A stretch of DNA of 64,000 nucleotides, taken from contig JAFZOV010000042.1 in NCBI GenBank assembly GCA_017550445.1, forward strand, positions 21,304 to 85,303, read 5' to 3'. This stretch comes from Fibrobacter sp. Its GTDB lineage: Bacteria > Fibrobacterota > Fibrobacteria > Fibrobacterales > Fibrobacteraceae. The notes below the pieces were generated by a model. It was given only the letters and a program-made list of their open reading frames with translations. It made no database searches and had not been told where the DNA came from. The translations under genes and the position numbers were made by a program. Shown here piece after piece: positions 17,844 through 25,893 of this stretch. Each line of letters begins with the position of its first letter. Position 1 is the first letter of the stretch.

Positions 17844-18569
17844 TTAAAACTCATTACGGAACGGATAGTTAGCCGGACCCATGTATTCAGGCTTAGTCTT
17901 CTTGATGACGATATCATCGAGCCAAACCTTAAACGCGGTATTTTCGTCTTTACGGACTTCGATACGGAACCCCTTGAAGTTGGCCCAGCTAAAGGGGAGC
18001 ATGACTTCACGGGTGTTCTTGGCATCCCAGTACACACCGGTTTCACCGAATGTCTTGAGGGGGATGCTGAAGTGTTTCCATTCCTTGGTGATATCACCAA
18101 AGCTCTTAGAACGAAGCTTGACCTGGAGGGATTCGCCGTTGCTCTTGACACCGTCGTCCAGCAACACGAACAGGGCGTTTTCGCCACCTTCGGCACCCTT
18201 AATCCAGAATTCCAAAGCACCGTCTTCGAAATACGGAGTCAAGTCCACAGAACCCGCAATACAGATAGCCACACCGGAGTAGTCGCTAGCAATGAGTTCG
18301 ACCTGCATTGCCAGATCGCCTTCCATAGCACCAGCAGCATCGGTCATAAAGGGTTCGGGGTTTTCACGGGGGTACTGGTAAGTGTATCCACCACCGCGAG
18401 GAATGCCTTCGCGCATCACAATCGAGGCGACATCCTTGTTCTGCTGGAACGGCTTAGGTTCCTTGGGGGTAAAACGCAACACGTCACGGTCACGATAATC
18501 ACTAAAACTAGCCGAAGCAATGGACACAGATGCCAAGACTGCAGCGATAGCAAAAGATGGTATTCGCAT
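17844..18569 (-). CDS. Secreted carbohydrate-binding-like protein, first gene of barrel operon
   Basis: 241 aa. The signal peptide (1-20, ASASF) is followed by a jelly-roll-like domain resembling CBM11 or galactose-binding folds: VDLTPYFEDGALEFWIKG, WKHFSIPLKTFGE, FKGFRIEVRKD and the closing strand FKVWLDDIVIKK. It has no catalytic motif and no lipobox or T9SS domain, so it may be periplasmic or held by the barrels. The start has GGAG 7 nt upstream. A TTGCTA-N17-CATATT promoter lies 57-92 nt upstream. Its stop overlaps the possible first ATG of paralog C. Role inferred: the binding component of the barrel system. Confidence 0.7.
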   Translation of the reverse strand: MRIPSFAIAAVLASVSIASASFSDYRDRDVLRFTPKEPKPFQQNKDVASIVMREGIPRGGGYTYQYPRENPEPFMTDAAGAMEGDLAMQVELIASDYSGVAICIAGSVDLTPYFEDGALEFWIKGAEGGENALFVLLDDGVKSNGESLQVKLRSKSFGDITKEWKHFSIPLKTFGETGVYWDAKNTREVMLPFSWANFKGFRIEVRKDENTAFKVWLDDIVIKKTKPEYMGPANYPFRNEF

Positions 18570-18632
18570 AGAAAATCTCCAATCATGCGGAAATTTAACT
18601 TATTTTTCGACGAAAGAATGTTAAATTCACTT

Positions 18633-18661
18633 AATATGCTATGATTCCGCACTTTTAGCAA
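18633..18661 (-). promoter_or_regulatory. Predicted promoter of the three-barrel operon
   Basis: On the minus strand, TTGCTA (18661-18656), a 17-nt spacer and CATATT (18638-18633). Transcription would start near 18626, giving a leader of about 57 nt. The arrangement resembles the promoter of the small RNA at 47610. Confidence 0.5.
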
Positions 18662-18714
18662 AGGTAAGTATAGATTTTTAAGAAAATATTTTCGTATCTT
18701 ACCGCCCAATAATC

Positions 18715-18730
18715 GTTTACACACGTAAAC
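18715..18730. promoter_or_regulatory. Candidate operator in the divergent region
   Basis: GTTTACACACGTAAAC is a perfect inverted repeat with 6-nt arms, between the divergent barrel operon and GH5 lipoprotein gene. It is about 56 nt before the GH5 start. The size suits a dimeric repressor. No regulator is adjacent. Confidence 0.45.
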
Positions 18731-18785
18731 CCGAAAAAAGAAAATCGGCAATTCTCCTTGGTGAAAATAAATCTAGATTAAGGGC

Positions 18786-19943
18786 ATGAATATTAAAAAG
18801 ACTCCCCTATTTTTGCTTGTAGCACTTGCATTCTCGCTAAGCGCCTGTGGCAGTTCCGACGGAGACGGCAACATTACCGCCCCCAACAAAACGAATTCTT
18901 CTGCAGAAGAAACAGACCCCTCTTCATCGGGGTCACAAACGCCAGGGTCATCGGCCACGACTGCAACCATCGACTATTCCAGAGGACGGTTGATGAACGC
19001 CCGTATTGGCAAGGGTATCAACATGGGCAACACCTTCGATGCCACCTGTGAAGCCTGCTGGGGAGCAGGCCCTGTAGAACTTGAGCAGGTTCAAGCCATT
19101 GCCGCCGCCGGATTCAATTCCATAAGGCTCCCCGTCCGCTGGGATGACGAAGCGCTCATGGGAGCCCCCTACACCATCACCCCCGCCTATCTGGCCCGCG
19201 TCAAGGAAGTCGTCGGCTGGATTAACGGTGCAGGCCTTATCGCTATCATCAACATGCACCATCATCAATCCTTCCTCAACAGCACCAATGCCGCAAACGA
19301 GGAAGCGCATCTTATCCGCGTAGCCGAAATCTGGCGACAGGTGGCGACCTACTTTGCAGATGTGAGTGCAGACTCGTTGATATTCGAACTGTTCAACGAA
19401 CCTCGCGATGGCGTTTCCGCCGATGCACACAACAAGATGATTGAACAGACTTTCCCGATTATCCGATCCATTAGCCCCGACCGTACCGTAATGTTCGGAA
19501 GCAACGACTACAACGCCTATACCGGCATTCGTAGATTAAAACTCCCTGCCGACGGAAACATCATCTTTACCCCTCATTATTACCTCCCTGCCAACTACGC
19601 CCTGCAAGGAGAAAATTACCAGTGCCCTGATGTCATAACGACATGGGATGGGACAAAGGCCGAAAAAGAAGCCATGGAAAATGACTTCGACAAGATGATC
19701 GAACTCGCCAACCAATATTACCCCGGAGGACTCCCCATCAACATCGGGGAATTCGGAGCTACGGAATGTGGCGGAATCCCTTCAAGAGTCAAGTGGGTAA
19801 CGAATTTTGTTAAACTAGCCAAGGAACGTGGAATCAGCTGGAACTACTGGGGATTCACGAATGTTGGCGGTTACGAAATCTATGACAAGGACGTCACCGA
19901 GACCTGGTCGGACACCGAAACCCTGAACGCCTTGCTTAAGTAA
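18786..19943 (+). CDS. GH5 cellulase lipoprotein (subfamily 4-like)
   Basis: 385-aa lipoprotein. Lipobox LSAC, Cys21, then a Ser/Thr/Pro linker to about 60. The GH5 domain is about 63-385: GKGINMGNTFDA, RLPVRWDD, INMHHH, the acid/base Glu205 in FELFNEPRDG, FTPHYY, and the nucleophile Glu322 in INIGEFGATE. Expected to be an endo-beta-1,4-glucanase at the outer membrane. Mixed-linkage glucan or xyloglucan activity is possible in this subfamily. TAGATT stands 6 nt before the ATG and there is no good ribosome site, so the mRNA may be leaderless. Transcribed divergently from the barrel operon. A strong terminator follows. Confidence 0.9.
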   Translation: MNIKKTPLFLLVALAFSLSACGSSDGDGNITAPNKTNSSAEETDPSSSGSQTPGSSATTATIDYSRGRLMNARIGKGINMGNTFDATCEACWGAGPVELEQVQAIAAAGFNSIRLPVRWDDEALMGAPYTITPAYLARVKEVVGWINGAGLIAIINMHHHQSFLNSTNAANEEAHLIRVAEIWRQVATYFADVSADSLIFELFNEPRDGVSADAHNKMIEQTFPIIRSISPDRTVMFGSNDYNAYTGIRRLKLPADGNIIFTPHYYLPANYALQGENYQCPDVITTWDGTKAEKEAMENDFDKMIELANQYYPGGLPINIGEFGATECGGIPSRVKWVTNFVKLAKERGISWNYWGFTNVGGYEIYDKDVTETWSDTETLNALLK

Positions 19944-19966
19944 AAAAATCCGCTTTATGCAACAGA

Positions 19967-19996
19967 GCACCCCGGCACTAGCCGGGGTGCGTTTTT
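19967..19996 (+). terminator. Rho-independent terminator after GH5 lipoprotein gene
   Basis: GCACCCCGGC-ACTA-GCCGGGGTGC is followed by GTTTTT, 23 nt after the stop. Confidence 0.9.
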
Positions 19997-20016
19997 GTAT
20001 TCCGCTAGAAAAGGAA

Positions 20017-20037
20017 ATCCCGGAACAAGTCCGGGAT
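20017..20037. repeat. Intergenic CCCGG-CAAG-CCGGG hairpin repeat
   Basis: ATCCCGGAACAAGTCCGGGAT is followed by GACA. It resembles 34164-34184 and 4535-4559. It lies between two true terminators and has no T-run of its own. Confidence 0.6.
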
Positions 20038-20069
20038 GACATCAACGGGTTATCCAGTATATTATCAAT

Positions 20070-20102
20070 AAAAAAACGAAGACCCCCTAAAAGGGAGCCT
20101 TC
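20070..20102 (-). terminator. Rho-independent terminator after large GH5 gene
   Basis: On the minus strand, GAAGGCTCCC-TTTT-AGGGGGTCTTC is followed by a run of seven T, 25 nt after the stop at 20127. Confidence 0.85.
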
Positions 20103-20126
20103 ATAGGAATTACTTTAGCGGACCGA

Positions 20127-22313
20127 TTAACGGTTCACGAACCACTGAGACTTAATGGTCGAACCCTGACGCATACGCACGATGTAAGTGCCAGCCGGAA
20201 TGGTCGAGGCGTCGAAACCGACGGTATGCATGCCAGCCGAGAGATTCTGGTCAAGGAGAGTCTTGACACGGAGACCCTTGACGCTGTAGACATCCACGAC
20301 GACACGGCCAGACTTGACAAGGCCCAAGGTCACATTTTCGCGACCAACCTTCAAGCTAGAGCTGAGTGCCGGAGCAGCAAGCTGCTTGATGGCTACAGGC
20401 GGAGTATAGCCGGGGATAGTTGTCGGAGCGACCACAGAAATTGCGGTTCCACTACCCGTCAAATTGAACATTGCAATACCAATCTTGGAATCTGCAACAC
20501 CATCAGTCAAGACGCACAAAATTGTAACACTACCCGTATGGGCGCCATCAGGGGTATATGTCAATGTCGTGCTGTCACTGCTCAATTCCAATTTACCCGG
20601 ATAGTCGGGAGCCAAGTAGCCCGTTCTGAACTTGACGACATCACCATCGGCGTCAGTTGCACGCATCGTCGTAAGGGAAATATCGATAGGATTCGTATTG
20701 GGCTTGTTACCCATATTAGCCTTGGCATAGATGCCCGGAGCCATATTCTGGCAAAGAAGCTTTACCGTAGCAGTAGCCGTACCATTCACATTTTTGACGG
20801 TATAAGTCAAAGTAACTTCGCCCTGACCGGCAGGAGTAAAGGTAAGGGTATCTTCCTTACTCGTGACAGTACCGCCAGAAACCTTAGCTTCGGTCACGGA
20901 AAGAGACTTAGCTTCTCTAGATTCCGGGTTAGAAGCACCCAGCTTAGCCAAGGTGAATTTAGTCGGATTCTTGTAGCTTACCGCAATAGTCGTATCTTTA
21001 AGGATCGGCTTACGCTTGGTCATCTTGACCACGATGCGTTCCTTGATAGTGACATCACCTTTTTTTACACTATAGCTAATAACAACCTTTTCGGGAGAGC
21101 CGTATTCGGCGCTCTGGAAGGTGATAGAGTTATCGGTCTTGGTCACCGTACCAGAATTGGACGAGACTTCAGAAATAGCACCACTGATTCCCAGTTCCGA
21201 GGAGAAAGTCTTGGAGCCACCTTCATCAAGACTAGTCGAAATAGAGTTACCCAGCGGATGAGACGAAGGCACGAAAGAGGTCCACTTATTGCTACTCATG
21301 TACGCAGCAAAAACACCTGCCGTCGTATTAGTACCCGAGAATCTGGACTTGGCAGCATCCAAGTTCGTCGTATTGGTGCCTTCGGGGAACATGGCAGAAG
21401 ACTGCTTGTCCGGACCGGCAAACCACATACAGCCGCTAATCTTGTTCTGGTCCATCCAAGAACGCCAACCAGAAGCATCACTCACGCTGCCATCGCCATT
21501 AGCACCGGTAGCACCCCATTCTGTAACGAAAGTCGGCGTACTGGTAGCCTTGTTACTCTTGTAACTATCGTGGCCTGCGCCAGCATAAAAGTGCAGGGTA
21601 TAGGCGATATTCTTATAAGTGTTGTGCAAGCCTTGTGCTTCCTGTTCACTGGGCTTGGACGAATAAAAGTTCGTACCGACAACAATCAAGTTCTCATTGC
21701 CTGCGCCACGGATAGCGCCAGCCACGGCCTTTGCGTAATTATTGATATCACTAGCAGAGGCGCTGACCGGTTCATTGTAAATTTCCCAAATCAGGTTCGG
21801 AACACCCTTGTATTCGGTAGCCATTTCTTCGAAGAATTTTTTCGCTTCGCTAGTTTCAGAATGAGCATTATGAGAATGCCAGTCCACAATCACGTAAATA
21901 TCGTTTTCGATAGCGGCATCGACGATTTGCTTCATCAGAGCCTTGGTCAAGCCCTTGTAATCGGAACCCGTAGAAAGGTAACCGTAACTGGTCACACCCT
22001 GGTTGCCATCAGACTGAGAAATCGGTTCCTTATTTTCGCCATAGTACTTAATGGCCATCGGAGCACGGATAACGCCGATATTGAAGTTGAGAGCAAACCA
22101 TTCGACGGTAATGGGGTCGAACAAAACAGCCGGATCACCCGTAGACCAGAAAAGACTCGGTCCCTTGAGCTGAATCGGAGTACTTGTACCCGTCTTTTCA
22201 CCACAAATGTTGGTGCCACAAGCAACAAGCCTGCCAAAATGGCTTACCGGTCCCGCAAATGAACACAGGGATGCAGCCAAAAGAATCCCAGTCAATTTTT
22301 TTGCTATCGACAT
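20127..22313 (-). CDS. GH5 endoglucanase (subfamily 2-like) with Ig-like modules and T9SS C-terminal domain
   Basis: 728 aa from ATG 22313 (GAGG upstream; ATG 22325 is less well placed). The signal peptide ends near SFAGP. The GH5 domain is about 22-340: VDWHSHNAH, acid/base Glu181 in WEIYNEP, nucleophile Glu265 in FVTEWGATG. It is followed by about three beta-sandwich or cadherin-like modules (TLTYTVKNVNGTATATVKL, SVTILCVLTDGVADSK). The C-terminus (VDVYSVKGLRVKTLL, IPAGTYIVRMRQG) is a T9SS-type domain. The N-terminal half resembles the GH5 protein at 4592-6355. CRP-like and other palindromes lie upstream (22401-22455). Probably a cell-surface or released cellulase. Confidence 0.9.
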   Translation of the reverse strand: MSIAKKLTGILLAASLCSFAGPVSHFGRLVACGTNICGEKTGTSTPIQLKGPSLFWSTGDPAVLFDPITVEWFALNFNIGVIRAPMAIKYYGENKEPISQSDGNQGVTSYGYLSTGSDYKGLTKALMKQIVDAAIENDIYVIVDWHSHNAHSETSEAKKFFEEMATEYKGVPNLIWEIYNEPVSASASDINNYAKAVAGAIRGAGNENLIVVGTNFYSSKPSEQEAQGLHNTYKNIAYTLHFYAGAGHDSYKSNKATSTPTFVTEWGATGANGDGSVSDASGWRSWMDQNKISGCMWFAGPDKQSSAMFPEGTNTTNLDAAKSRFSGTNTTAGVFAAYMSSNKWTSFVPSSHPLGNSISTSLDEGGSKTFSSELGISGAISEVSSNSGTVTKTDNSITFQSAEYGSPEKVVISYSVKKGDVTIKERIVVKMTKRKPILKDTTIAVSYKNPTKFTLAKLGASNPESREAKSLSVTEAKVSGGTVTSKEDTLTFTPAGQGEVTLTYTVKNVNGTATATVKLLCQNMAPGIYAKANMGNKPNTNPIDISLTTMRATDADGDVVKFRTGYLAPDYPGKLELSSDSTTLTYTPDGAHTGSVTILCVLTDGVADSKIGIAMFNLTGSGTAISVVAPTTIPGYTPPVAIKQLAAPALSSSLKVGRENVTLGLVKSGRVVVDVYSVKGLRVKTLLDQNLSAGMHTVGFDASTIPAGTYIVRMRQGSTIKSQWFVNR

Positions 22314-22400
22314 AAAAAACCTCATTTAAAAATTTTCTCAGTAAAAATAATCACTTATTTTTTAATTAAAAGACTTTTTTTGTAAAAACTCTGTTTCTTA

Positions 22401-22410
22401 CTGTATACAG
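22401..22410. promoter_or_regulatory. Short perfect palindrome upstream of large GH5 gene
   Basis: CTGTATACAG, about 90 nt upstream of the GH5 start. This may be an operator half of the regulatory region, but a 10-nt palindrome can arise by chance. Confidence 0.25.
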
Positions 22411-22441
22411 CAGCCCATTTTTCGTTTTCAAAGTGTTCCCC

Positions 22442-22455
22442 GTGATATAAATCAC
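22442..22455. promoter_or_regulatory. CRP-like palindrome upstream of large GH5 gene
   Basis: GTGATATAAATCAC has the form GTGA-N6-TCAC, the core of the CRP consensus. It is about 130 nt upstream of the start, in the gap between lpxA and the GH5 gene. A second CRP-like site precedes the GH8 gene. Confidence 0.45.
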
Positions 22456-22499
22456 CCCGAAAACCGTGGACTTTTTTTAGAAAAATTTACGATTGGAAA

Positions 22500-23267
22500 C
22501 TAGGGTCGAACGAGGGTTCCGCCCCAGTGCTCATCGAAAAAGGAACGGAACAATGTTTCTGGCCCATTTTTCAGTTCTTCGATGACCTCGGCCACGGGAC
22601 GACCGCTACGGTAAAGTTCGCGGTAGGCACGAGAAAGCGCCTGGATCCGTTCTTCGGGGAAACTTTCAGGATGCAGGCGCAGAGCGTGCAGATTCAAGGC
22701 TCCGTAGCGAATGGGGTTGCCCGACGCCTTAGTGCACGGGGGAACGTCGCGGTCTACCTTATGGGTGCCGCCCACAAAGGCGTAAGCGCCCACCTGATTG
22801 CGCTGCTGAATGGCGGTTACGCCACCAATGGTCGCATATTCACCGATGCGCACATGGCCGCCAAGCTGGCAGCCGTTCGCGATAACGACACCTTCGCGAA
22901 TGTCGCAGTCATGGGCGATATGTGAGTAGGCCATTACAAGCACCTTGTTTGCCACATGGGTGCAACCGCCGCCTTGTACCGTGCCACGATTAAGCGTACA
23001 ATATTCGCGAATTGTGCAATTTTCGCCAATTTCGAGGCGAGTGGGTTCACCGGCGTACTTTAAATCTTGCGGAGGCCCGCCTAAAATGGCTCCATCGTAA
23101 ACATGGGTGTTTTTACCGATAGTAACGCCACCGTATACGTGAACGCGAGATTCCAAAACGACACCTTCGGCAATTTCTGCACCGGCATCGACCAAGCACC
23201 AGGGGCCAACAACGGCTGTTTCATGGACTTTAGCGGATGGGTGTACGAATGCGGACGGGTGGATCAT
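22500..23267 (-). CDS. lpxA: Acyl-ACP--UDP-N-acetylglucosamine O-acyltransferase
   Basis: First enzyme of lipid A synthesis, in the cytoplasm; a trimer of left-handed beta-helices. 255 aa, against 262 in E. coli. Hexapeptide repeats run from the start to about 185 (IHPSAFVHPSAKVHETAVVG, AIGG-type turns). The catalytic His is His119 in SHIAHDC, with His116 nearby. The C-terminal helical part has LNLHALRLHPESFPEERI. TATATT is 7 nt before the ATG, with no ribosome site, suggesting a leaderless transcript. It is alone here, without lpxD or fabZ beside it. Divergent from the GT2 gene, with a snap-back repeat between. Confidence 0.95.
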   Translation of the reverse strand: MIHPSAFVHPSAKVHETAVVGPWCLVDAGAEIAEGVVLESRVHVYGGVTIGKNTHVYDGAILGGPPQDLKYAGEPTRLEIGENCTIREYCTLNRGTVQGGGCTHVANKVLVMAYSHIAHDCDIREGVVIANGCQLGGHVRIGEYATIGGVTAIQQRNQVGAYAFVGGTHKVDRDVPPCTKASGNPIRYGALNLHALRLHPESFPEERIQALSRAYRELYRSGRPVAEVIEELKNGPETLFRSFFDEHWGGTLVRP

Positions 23268-23280
23268 AGACGAGAATATA

Positions 23281-23408
23281 GCAATTCAGAGTTCAGAATT
23301 CGGAATTCAGAGTTTAAAATTCCAAAATGAAAAATCTATTTATTTAATTGGGCGGCTTCGCCGCGATTATTTCGTTTCATAATTCCGAAATCCGAATTCC
23401 GATTTTTC
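23281..23408. repeat. Snap-back repeat of iterated GAATTC-type units with GC hairpin
   Basis: Iterated short units (TTCAGAATTCGGAATTCAGA) on the left are partly reverse-complementary to ATTCCGAAATCCGAATTCCG on the right, with GCGGC-TTC-GCCGC between. It fills the gap between divergent lpxA and the GT2 gene. Confidence 0.6.
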
Positions 23409-23421
23409 TACATTTTTCCAC

Positions 23422-24525
23422 ATGGGTGGCATAATCATTACATGCCTTACTGCGCTGTACGTGCTGTTGTTCCTATTCTTTATAATAGGTGTTATTCGCA
23501 CACATCGTTACAGAGGTCCGAAAGCTACCCCGAGCGTGACCGTAGTGGTGCCAATGCGAAACGAAGAAGAATTCGCACAACGCACCCTGGAAGCCCTCGC
23601 CGAACAAGATTACGTGGGCGAATGGGAAGTGATTTGCGTAGACGACCGCTCTACGGATTCTACCCGTGAAATTTTGGAGAAATTCGCCGCCACGCACCCC
23701 AAATTCAAGGTACTTTCCCTTTCGCCGGATTTGCCGCAAATCGCAAGCCCCAAGAAACGCGCTCTCGAAAGTGCCTTCAAGATTGCAAAATACGATGTAC
23801 TTTTGACCATGGACGCCGACTGCATTCCTCGCAAAAGCTGGATTACGGCCATGGCAGGCCGATTCATCGACGGCATCTGCATTGTGCAAGGTCCCAAGCA
23901 GAACAACGGAAGCCGCACGCTCCCCCACCTGTACCAAAAACTGGAAACGCTTGGCTACACCGCCATGGAAGCCGCCGGTTTCAGCTGGGGACACCCGATT
24001 GTGGCAAGTGCGGCATGCCTCGCCTACAAGAAGGACCTGTTCTTTGCTGTTGGCGGCTTCGGTGACCTGGTGAACCTTTCGAGCGGCGACGACGACATGC
24101 TCATCCACAAGATGATGAAAATCCCCGGTACCAGGGTCTGCTACAATTTGGATAAGGACGCCGTGATTGAAACCGCCCCGGTGCACACGTGGAAACAGCT
24201 TTTTAACCAGCGCGCCCGCTGGAGCAGCAACGGCACCAACTACGAAAGCAAGGCATACATTCTGCTGCTGACGCTGATTTACACCTACTACATCTGGATG
24301 TTCATTAGCCCCTGGTGCGTGCTACTTTTGGATTGCCCGTGGCAGTGGTGCGTATTCAGCATTCTGCCCAAGATTTTAGTGGATTTCGTATTCCTGATGA
24401 TTGCCTCTTGGAAGTTGCACGCCAAGCGCAAGATGCTTGCATTCCTGCCCACCGAAATCATTCAGGTTCCGATGATTGTATTCGCCGTACCCGCAGGGAT
24501 TACAGGTTTATTCCGCTGGAAGTGA
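23422..24525 (+). CDS. Family 2 glycosyltransferase, membrane-anchored
   Basis: 367 aa. An N-terminal membrane helix (about 3-24, LTALYVLLFLFFIIGVI) is followed by a GT2 (GT-A) domain: VTVVVPMRNEEEF, VCVDDRSTDST-type nucleotide site (ICVDDRSTD), metal-binding MDADC, the acceptor-side GDDD, and QRARW (QxxRW-type). There are about three C-terminal membrane helices (about 277-365). It transfers a sugar from a nucleotide sugar to a lipid or polysaccharide on the inner membrane; donor and acceptor are unknown. TACATT lies 7 nt before ATG. A repeat begins directly at its stop codon and leads into the convergent CCA-type gene. Confidence 0.85.
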   Translation: MGGIIITCLTALYVLLFLFFIIGVIRTHRYRGPKATPSVTVVVPMRNEEEFAQRTLEALAEQDYVGEWEVICVDDRSTDSTREILEKFAATHPKFKVLSLSPDLPQIASPKKRALESAFKIAKYDVLLTMDADCIPRKSWITAMAGRFIDGICIVQGPKQNNGSRTLPHLYQKLETLGYTAMEAAGFSWGHPIVASAACLAYKKDLFFAVGGFGDLVNLSSGDDDMLIHKMMKIPGTRVCYNLDKDAVIETAPVHTWKQLFNQRARWSSNGTNYESKAYILLLTLIYTYYIWMFISPWCVLLLDCPWQWCVFSILPKILVDFVFLMIASWKLHAKRKMLAFLPTEIIQVPMIVFAVPAGITGLFRWK

Positions 24526-24600
24526 GCCGCTTCGCGGCAATGTGAAATGCGGGATGTGGAAAGTGAAATTAATCATCACTCATTACACACTACACATTCT
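24526..24600. repeat. Snap-back repeat, GTGAAATG family, copy 1
   Basis: GCCGCTTCGCGGC is followed by AATGTGAAATG-type units and then by ATTACACACTACACATTC in the opposite sense. It matches the architecture and units of 31066-31160. The last two codons and stop of the CCA-type gene lie in the right arm. Confidence 0.65.
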
Positions 24601-25879
24601 TACTAGCCCACTCAATCGCTTCTTCAGCATTTGTGATTTTGCCGTCGAGCTGGAGTTCGAAACTCTGCTTGATGATTTCGCCCATCTGCTTACCCGGCTT
24701 TACACCCATATCCATGAGCATTTTTCCCATGAGGTAGGGCTGCGGGGCAGCATCGATCAGATCCAGTTCTGCGGCGGCATGCCACAGTTTTTCGGCAAAG
24801 TTCTCACCTTCGGCAGTACCGGCATAGAATTCGCCAGGAGTACATTTTACGAGCAGGCAAAGGAGCTTTAATCCGCCGAGCTTTACTGCAAGACGACGGA
24901 GTGCCGGGGCATCGTTTACGATAGACGTATCTAGCCTACTATAGGCATTTAGAACGAGGGGTACCACCTTAAGCAAATGAGTCTCGTTGGTGATGCGTTC
25001 CAGGAACTTGAGCGATGATTCTGCACTTCCGCAAAGGAGAGCTGCAAACGCAAATTCCATCGCCTGAGCCTCGGAAAGGCCAGAACCGTCCCGCAAGGGA
25101 ACCATGTTGTCAAGAATAATGCCGAGAGTTTCCCAAGAATTCTTGAAAGGTCTGATTTCAGGGAAATATTCGTCCAGCTTGATATCCAAAAACGCCTTGA
25201 GGCCCAGCGAGGGTTTGCCCGGCTTCAGGAGCCACTTCTTGAATTCTTCGAACAGACGTTCTACAGAAAGATCGTCCAGCGAGAGCGTACGGCAAAGCTC
25301 CACCGTGGAAGGCGCCAGCGTGCAACCGAATCGGCTCGCAAACTGCACTCCACGCAAAATGCGCAAGGAATCTTCAGCAAAGGCAGGGCCCACATGGCGC
25401 AAGGTATGGGTTTTCAAATCATCGATTCCGCCGTAAGGGTCGCAAAGCGTTAATTCCGGCAGTTCCATGCCCATGGCGTTAATGGTAAAGTCACGGCGAA
25501 GAGCAGCCTCTTTAAAGCTCAACTTTTCGTCGGTATGCACCACGAAGCCGCGATGTCCGTAGCCCACCTTGCTTTCTGTACGCGGGAACGAAAAATCCAG
25601 CGAAAGGCCCTTCATGGCCAAATGAATGACACCAAAAGCCTTGCCCACCAAGTTGGTGCGGCCGTACTTGGAAAGAATTGGAACAAGGGCATCTTGAGCC
25701 ATGTCGTAGACTTCCACGTCGTAGTCGCGGCAGGACTTGCCCAAAAGGGCGTCGCGTACCCAACCGCCCACCAAAAAAGCGCGACCGCCAGCATCACGGA
25801 TATCACCCGCAATTTTGAGGAGGCGTCCCGGCAAATCCGGTTCGAACCATTCACCCGAAAGCGTCTGAATTTTTGTCAT
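24590..25879 (-). CDS. CCA tRNA nucleotidyltransferase / poly(A) polymerase family protein
   Basis: 429 aa, class II nucleotidyltransferase. FLVGGWVRDALLG with CRDYDVEVY (DxD metal site) is near 36-60, RRDFTINAM near 128-136, then DPYGGIDDL and the RNA-binding helices with EDSLRILRGVQFASRFG. The C-terminal HD-type motif is not evident. It probably adds or repairs the tRNA 3' CCA, but a poly(A) polymerase role cannot be excluded from sequence alone. It is the last gene of the sigma / PorZ-like / lipoprotein group, 14 nt after the lipoprotein. Its stop is contributed by a repeat arm. Confidence 0.85.
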   Translation of the reverse strand: MTKIQTLSGEWFEPDLPGRLLKIAGDIRDAGGRAFLVGGWVRDALLGKSCRDYDVEVYDMAQDALVPILSKYGRTNLVGKAFGVIHLAMKGLSLDFSFPRTESKVGYGHRGFVVHTDEKLSFKEAALRRDFTINAMGMELPELTLCDPYGGIDDLKTHTLRHVGPAFAEDSLRILRGVQFASRFGCTLAPSTVELCRTLSLDDLSVERLFEEFKKWLLKPGKPSLGLKAFLDIKLDEYFPEIRPFKNSWETLGIILDNMVPLRDGSGLSEAQAMEFAFAALLCGSAESSLKFLERITNETHLLKVVPLVLNAYSRLDTSIVNDAPALRRLAVKLGGLKLLCLLVKCTPGEFYAGTAEGENFAEKLWHAAAELDLIDAAPQPYLMGKMLMDMGVKPGKQMGEIIKQSFELQLDGKITNAEEAIEWASKNV

Positions 25880-25893
25880 CTACAGAGACCGCC

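Noticed and set aside
24526..24600. Possible CRISPR-like short repeats
   Set aside because: Units are degenerate, without regular spacers, and form one long snap-back. No cas genes are present.
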